From positions 407,990 through 471,989 of the forward strand of contig NZ_JAGJCF010000003.1 in the NCBI RefSeq assembly GCF_017815135.1: 64,000 nt of DNA. The letters run 5' to 3'. The stretch's first letter is position 1, and every line of letters starts with the position of its first letter. Shown here in pieces: positions 60,256 to 64,000 of the stretch. The notes under the pieces were generated by a model. The model was given only the letters and a program-made list of their open reading frames with translations, searched no databases and was not told where the DNA came from. Position numbers and translations under genes: made by a program. Origin of the DNA: Jiella mangrovi. Lineage in GTDB: Bacteria > Pseudomonadota > Alphaproteobacteria > Rhizobiales > Rhizobiaceae.

Positions 60256-60375
60256 CGTCTACGCCTTGACCCGGCGGACCTGCCGCTCACTTACCGGGGC
60301 AAGCGTCCCTGCCGCAGGGCCCAGCGTCCGGGCCGGGGCCGGCCAATGTTTCTCAGCCATCAAGAGGCTCGTACC

Positions 60376-61077
60376 ATGAAGATCACCTATTTCGGCCATT
60401 CGGCCTTCCGCATCGAGACCGGTTCCTCGGTCATTCTCATAGACCCGTTTCTCAACGGCAATCCACATTTCGAGGGCGATGTCGGCGAAGCGACGAAGGG
60501 CGTCACCCACATCGCCATCAGCCATGGCCATGCCGACCATGTGGGCGACGCCATCGAGATCGCCAAGGAAACCGGCTGCCAGGTCGTCGCCAATTACGAG
60601 ATCTATACCTGGCTCGGCCAGAAGGGTGTCGAGACGGCGGCCTTTGCCGGCACTGGCGGCACCGTCGCGTTCGACGACTTCTCGGTCACGCTCACCCAGG
60701 CCTTTCACTCCTCGAGCTACACCGAGGAGGACGGCCGGATCGTCTATCTGGGCATGCCCAACGGCCTCGTCTTCCATTTCAAGGACGGGCCGACGCTCTA
60801 TCACATGGGCGACACCGACATCTTCAGCGACATGGCGCTGATCGAGGAACTGCACCAGCCAAAGCTTGCCATGGTGCCGGTCGGCGATCGCTTCACCATG
60901 GGCGGCGCGGTCGCGGCCGTCGCCTGCCGGCGCTATTTCAACTTCGACAAGATCATCCCCATCCACTGGGGAACGATGCCGATTCTCGACCCCTCGCCGG
61001 ACAAGTTCAAGGCGGCGATGGAGGGCGAGGCCGGCAAGGTTCTGGTCCCGGCGATCGGCGAAGCCTTCGAGGTCTGA
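60376..61077 (+). CDS. UPF0173-type metal-dependent hydrolase
   Basis: 233 residues of the metallo-beta-lactamase superfamily, UPF0173 subgroup: [43 protein letters not shown], a [12 protein letters not shown] segment and [10 protein letters not shown] near the C-terminus. Substrate unknown. ATG at 60376 is the family start (an upstream start at 60346 adds unrelated residues). Neighbour of gatC, as often in this order. Confidence 0.9.
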   Translation: MKITYFGHSAFRIETGSSVILIDPFLNGNPHFEGDVGEATKGVTHIAISHGHADHVGDAIEIAKETGCQVVANYEIYTWLGQKGVETAAFAGTGGTVAFDDFSVTLTQAFHSSSYTEEDGRIVYLGMPNGLVFHFKDGPTLYHMGDTDIFSDMALIEELHQPKLAMVPVGDRFTMGGAVAAVACRRYFNFDKIIPIHWGTMPILDPSPDKFKAAMEGEAGKVLVPAIGEAFEV

Positions 61078-61128
61078 GCCTGCCGCCGTAGGGAACGCGG
61101 CAAGGCGCCAAAAGCCCGAACTCGACAA

Positions 61129-61165
61129 GGCATCCCCGGCTGGCCCGTTGCCACCCGGGGATGCC
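61129..61165 (+). other. Hairpin upstream of gatC
   Basis: A perfect 11-bp stem (GGCATCCCCGG, 61129-61139, with 61155-61165) with a 15-base loop, 50 bases before gatC. It has no T tract. It could be a repeat element or a regulatory structure. Confidence 0.45.
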
Positions 61166-61212
61166 GCCGTTATAGCAGCGGCGAACCTTCAAGATCAGAC
61201 GCCGGAGACAAA

Positions 61213-61500
61213 ATGTCCGTCGATTCCGCCACCGTGCGCCGCGTCGCCAAGCTCGCCCGGATCGCCGTCAACGACGAGGACGTGACCGCGATGGAAGCCG
61301 AGCTCAACGTCATTCTGGGCTTTGTCGAGCAGCTTTCCGAAGTCGACGTGACGGGCGTCGAGCCGATGACGTCGGTCATCCCCATGGCGATGAAGAAGCG
61401 TGAGGATCAGGTCACGGATGGCGAGAAGGCCGAGGATGTCGTCGCCAACGCGCCGGCCAGCGAAGATCACTTCTTCATGGTGCCGAAGGTCGTCGAATAG
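61213..61500 (+). CDS. gatC: Aspartyl/glutamyl-tRNA amidotransferase subunit C
   Basis: 95 residues, the normal Gat[40 protein letters not shown] and the C-terminal FFMVPKVVE. With GatA and GatB it forms the transamidase that turns misacylated Glu-tRNA(Gln) or Asp-tRNA(Asn) into the right product. GatB is not in the window. Confidence 0.95.
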   Translation: MSVDSATVRRVAKLARIAVNDEDVTAMEAELNVILGFVEQLSEVDVTGVEPMTSVIPMAMKKREDQVTDGEKAEDVVANAPASEDHFFMVPKVVE

Positions 61501-61503
61501 GCC

Positions 61504-61968
61504 ATGACGCTAACGGTCGCCGTCGAGACGCCCCTCCAAGACGATATCCGCAAGATGGTCGCAAAGCTCAACGCGCATCTCAAACCGTTGTCGCCGCCCG
61601 AGTTTCAGTTTCAGCTGACCGTCGAACAGATGGCCGGCGCCGACGCCACGGTGTTCGTGGCCCGAGACGAGACCGGCACGGCCGTGGCCATGGGCTCGCT
61701 CAAGGTGCATGACGAGACGACCGGCGAGGTCAAACGCATGTTCTGCGAGCCTGAGCTGAGGGGCAGGGGTCTCGGCCGCGCCATTCTGACGGCAATCGAG
61801 GAGCGGGCGCGCGATCTCGGCCTCGATCGTCTGGTGCTCGAGACCGGCGCCACCACCGGCTTCGAGCCGGCCTGGGCCCTCTACGAGCGCGGCGGCTTCA
61901 CCGTCTGTCCGGCCGTTCTCGACTATCCCGATTCCGAATACAGCCGCTTTTACGAAAAGAGCCTTTGA
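61504..61968 (+). CDS. GNAT-family N-acetyltransferase
   Basis: 154 residues. The acetyl-CoA-binding loop [17 protein letters not shown] and [13 protein letters not shown] match the GNAT fold. It starts 4 bases after the gatC stop and ends 3 bases before gatA, so the three are one transcription unit. Substrate unknown; it could acetylate a small molecule or a protein. Confidence 0.85.
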   Translation: MTLTVAVETPLQDDIRKMVAKLNAHLKPLSPPEFQFQLTVEQMAGADATVFVARDETGTAVAMGSLKVHDETTGEVKRMFCEPELRGRGLGRAILTAIEERARDLGLDRLVLETGATTGFEPAWALYERGGFTVCPAVLDYPDSEYSRFYEKSL

Positions 61969-61970
61969 TC

Positions 61971-63452
61971 ATGAGCGACCTCACCGCCCTCACCATCGCC
62001 GAGGCCCGCGACAAGCTTTCGAAGAAAGAGACGAGCGCGACCGAGCTGACAAACGCCTATCTCGCCGCCATCGAGACCGCCAATCCGGTGATCAACGCCT
62101 ATGTGAAGGTGACGGCGGACAAGGCGCGGTCGATGGCCAAGCTTTCAGACGAGAAGATCGCCAAGGGCGAGGCGGGGCCGCTGGAGGGCATCCCGCTCGG
62201 CATCAAGGATCTCTTCGCCACCGAGGGCGTCCACACCCAGGCGGCCTCCCACATCCTCGACGGTTTCGAACCGCGCTACGAATCCACCGTGACGGCGAAC
62301 CTCTTCGCCGACGGCGCGGTGATGCTCGGCAAGCTCAACATGGACGAGTTCGCCATGGGCTCGTCCAACGAGACGAGCTATTACGGCCCGGTGAAGAACC
62401 CCTGGCGCAAAAAGGGCTCCAACATGGATCTCGTGCCGGGCGGGTCGTCCGGCGGCTCGGCCGCCTCTGTCGCCGCGCAGCTTTGCGCCGGCGCAACCGC
62501 GACCGACACCGGCGGCTCGATCCGCCAGCCGGCGGCGCTCACCGGCACCGTCGGTATCAAGCCGACCTATGGCCGCTGCTCGCGCTGGGGCATCGTCGCC
62601 TTCGCCTCATCGCTCGACCAGGCCGGACCGATCGCGCGGGACGTTCGCGATGCCGCGATTCTGTTGAAATCCATGGCATCGGTCGACCCGAAAGACACCA
62701 CCTCGGTCGATCGCGAGGTGCCGGACTACGAGGCCGCCGTCGGCCGTTCGGTGAAAGGCCTGAAGATCGGCATCCCGAAGGAATACCGCATGGACGGCAT
62801 GCCGGCGGAGATCGAGACCCTCTGGCAGAAGGGTATCGCGTGGCTGAAGGATGCCGGCGCCGAGATCGTCGACGTCTCGCTGCCCCACACGAAATATGCC
62901 CTGCCGGCCTATTACATCGTCGCGCCCGCCGAGGCCTCGTCGAACCTCGCCCGCTATGACGGCGTGCGCTACGGCCTGCGCGTTTCCGGCAAGGACATTG
63001 CTGAGATGTACGAGAAGACCCGCGCCGAAGGCTTCGGCCGCGAGGTCAAGCGGCGCATCATGATCGGCACCTATGTGCTGTCGGCCGGCTATTACGACGC
63101 CTATTACCTCCAGGCCCAGAAGGTCCGCACGCTGATCAAGCGCGACTTCGAAACCGTCTATGCCGACGGCATCGACGCGCTCTTGACGCCCGCGACGCCG
63201 TCCGCCGCCTTCGGGATCGGCGATCAGGACATGGCTGCCGATCCGGTGAAGATGTATCTCAACGACGTCTTCACGGTGACGGTGAACATGGCCGGCCTGC
63301 CGGGCATCGCCGTTCCCGCCGGCCTCGACGACGGCGGCCTGCCGCTCGGCCTGCAGCTGATCGGCAGGCCCTTCGACGAGGAGACGCTGTTTTCGCTGGG
63401 TTCGGTGATCGAGAAGGCCGCCGGGCGGTTTACGCCGGCAAAATGGTGGTAG
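61971..63452 (+). CDS. gatA: Aspartyl/glutamyl-tRNA amidotransferase subunit A
   Basis: 493 residues of the amidase-signature family. The Ser-cisSer-Lys catalytic residues are in GIPLGIKD (Lys), [14 protein letters not shown] and [12 protein letters not shown] (Ser). It releases ammonia from glutamine for the tRNA amidation. Start at 61971 follows the GNAT gene with 2 bases between. Confidence 0.96.
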   Translation: MSDLTALTIAEARDKLSKKETSATELTNAYLAAIETANPVINAYVKVTADKARSMAKLSDEKIAKGEAGPLEGIPLGIKDLFATEGVHTQAASHILDGFEPRYESTVTANLFADGAVMLGKLNMDEFAMGSSNETSYYGPVKNPWRKKGSNMDLVPGGSSGGSAASVAAQLCAGATATDTGGSIRQPAALTGTVGIKPTYGRCSRWGIVAFASSLDQAGPIARDVRDAAILLKSMASVDPKDTTSVDREVPDYEAAVGRSVKGLKIGIPKEYRMDGMPAEIETLWQKGIAWLKDAGAEIVDVSLPHTKYALPAYYIVAPAEASSNLARYDGVRYGLRVSGKDIAEMYEKTRAEGFGREVKRRIMIGTYVLSAGYYDAYYLQAQKVRTLIKRDFETVYADGIDALLTPATPSAAFGIGDQDMAADPVKMYLNDVFTVTVNMAGLPGIAVPAGLDDGGLPLGLQLIGRPFDEETLFSLGSVIEKAAGRFTPAKWW

Positions 63453-63553
63453 CGGTCTTGCGCCGTAGGCCCTGTGGCCGCACTGCGACGACGGTCTGGA
63501 TACGCGAGAGGCGTATAAACCTCTGAGAAAGAGAGGCCGCGACACCACCGCGT

Positions 63554-63586
63554 CGTCATTCTCGGGCCCCGTCCCGAGAATCCAGG
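63554..63586 (+). repeat. Intergenic palindromic repeat, copy 3
   Basis: ATTCTCGGG (63558-63566), loop CCCCGT, CCCGAGAAT (63573-63581), flanked by CGTC and CCAGG: almost identical to the copy at 5438-5468. It stands next to the IS110-family element. Confidence 0.7.
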
Positions 63587-63590
63587 AGCG

Positions 63591-63659
63591 GTTGCCGCAC
63601 CATCCGCCCTTCGCATCGTCGGCACTGGAAGCGACGGGTGCCCGACGATCTCTGGCAAC
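63591..63659. other. Structured 3' flank of the IS110-family gene
   Basis: Nested inverted repeats: an inner pair, ATCGTCGGCA (63615-63624) with TGCCCGACGAT (63639-63649, one bulged base), and an outer pair, GTTGCC (63591-63596) with GGCAAC (63654-63659). The structure ends 6 bases before the transposase stop codon. It may be part of the element's non-coding end. No function is proven. Confidence 0.4.
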
Positions 63660-63664
63660 TGTGT

Positions 63665-64000
63665 TCATTCGAACGCCTTTCTGTCTCTCTGCATGGCGTT
63701 GAGAACAGTGAGAAGCTTTCTGGCGACGGCGATGATGCCGACTTTCTTCGATCCCGATCTTTCGGCGACGGCTTGAAAGAAGCTCTTGAAACGGGTGTTT
63801 GCGCGAATGGCACCGAGGGCGGCCATGTAGAGAGCTTTGCGCACCCGGCGCCTTCCCCCCTTGATGTGCCTGTGCCCCCGGCGATGCCCGCTGTCGTCGT
63901 TGAACGGTGCCAGGCCGGCAAGGGCACCGGCCTTCTTCGGCGTCAACGAGCCGAGTTCGGGCATATGGGCGACCAGTGTCAGCGCCGTGATCTTGCCGAC
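63665..64000 (-). CDS. IS110-family transposase, C-terminal part (cut by the window edge)
   Basis: The last 111 residues of an IS110/IS116/IS902-type recombinase. The visible part is the Transposase_20 domain: LTPKKAGALAGLAPFNDDSG, GGRRRVRKALYMAALGA and the serine-containing ends, closing with KLLTVLNAMQRDRKAF. The N-terminal DEDD RuvC-like domain is beyond the right edge, so whether the gene is intact is unknown. IS110 elements use a bridge RNA from their non-coding end to choose targets. Confidence 0.85.
   Translation of the reverse strand, partial: VGKITALTLVAHMPELGSLTPKKAGALAGLAPFNDDSGHRRGHRHIKGGRRRVRKALYMAALGAIRANTRFKSFFQAVAERSGSKKVGIIAVARKLLTVLNAMQRDRKAFE

Overview
This 64 kb window is a high-GC, gene-dense chromosomal segment of an alphaproteobacterium, most probably order Hyphomicrobiales (Rhizobiales). 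This is inferred from four things: the conserved gene neighbourhoods (uvrA/ssb/gyrA/coaD/ppi/queA/tgt and pyrB/pyrC/plsY/dprA/topA/rnr/DUF983/NUDIX/MFS/rpmG), the GTTC-N7-GTTC type of SOS box, cysteine-free L31 and L33, and rhizobial-type intergenic palindromes. The genus cannot be fixed from the sequence alone. It is mostly core genome with small accessory insertions. No tRNA, rRNA, CRISPR array or prophage was recognised.

Layout. 0-6.6 kb: the tail of a sorbosone/glucose dehydrogenase-like protein with a cytochrome c, an exported metallo-beta-lactamase-fold protein, a serine hydrolase, an MsbA-like ABC exporter divergent from rpmE, and an EamA permease. 6.9-10.3 kb: purA and a large, disordered, single-membrane-span protein. 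10.5-20.4 kb: a DUF72 protein, uvrA and ssb sharing an SOS-box intergenic region, a CDF metal transporter, a MarC protein and gyrA. 20.5-25.7 kb: coaD, two cyclophilins in tandem, then queA and tgt (queuosine insertion into tRNA) with a DUF1236 gene lying antisense between them. 25.7-30 kb: small envelope proteins, a DUF4139 protein and a dipeptide epimerase. 30-35.2 kb: an Mla/MCE-type lipid transport operon (STAS-permease fusion, ATPase, an unusually long repeat-bearing MCE protein, outer-membrane-type lipoprotein). 35.5-40.1 kb: the ugpBAEC glycerol-3-phosphate importer with a near-perfect Pho box. 40.3-43.7 kb: a PLP sugar aminotransferase, an agmatinase-like hydrolase and an SDR. 43.7-44.2 kb: two mosaic inverted-repeat elements. 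44.2-57 kb: a long minus-strand run from pyrB through plsY, dprA, topA and rnr to rpmG. 57-63.5 kb: an AidB-like acyl-CoA dehydrogenase, two small membrane proteins, ruvX, a UPF0173 hydrolase and gatC-GNAT-gatA. 63.6-64 kb: the 3' end of an IS110-family transposase cut by the window edge.

Working together: DNA maintenance (uvrA, ssb, gyrA, topA, dprA, ruvX), nucleotide synthesis (purA, pyrB, a degenerate pyrC), translation (rpmE, rpmG, gatCA, queA, tgt) and envelope lipid handling (Mla-type operon, plsY, ugp) dominate. The most notable points are the expanded MCE protein, the Tgt that has lost most of its zinc ligands, the PyrC lacking its HxH metal site, the two well-formed regulatory sites (Pho box and SOS box), an uncharacterised 706-residue membrane-anchored protein, the mosaic repeats and the structured flank of the IS110 element. 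No clearly new multi-gene system was found.
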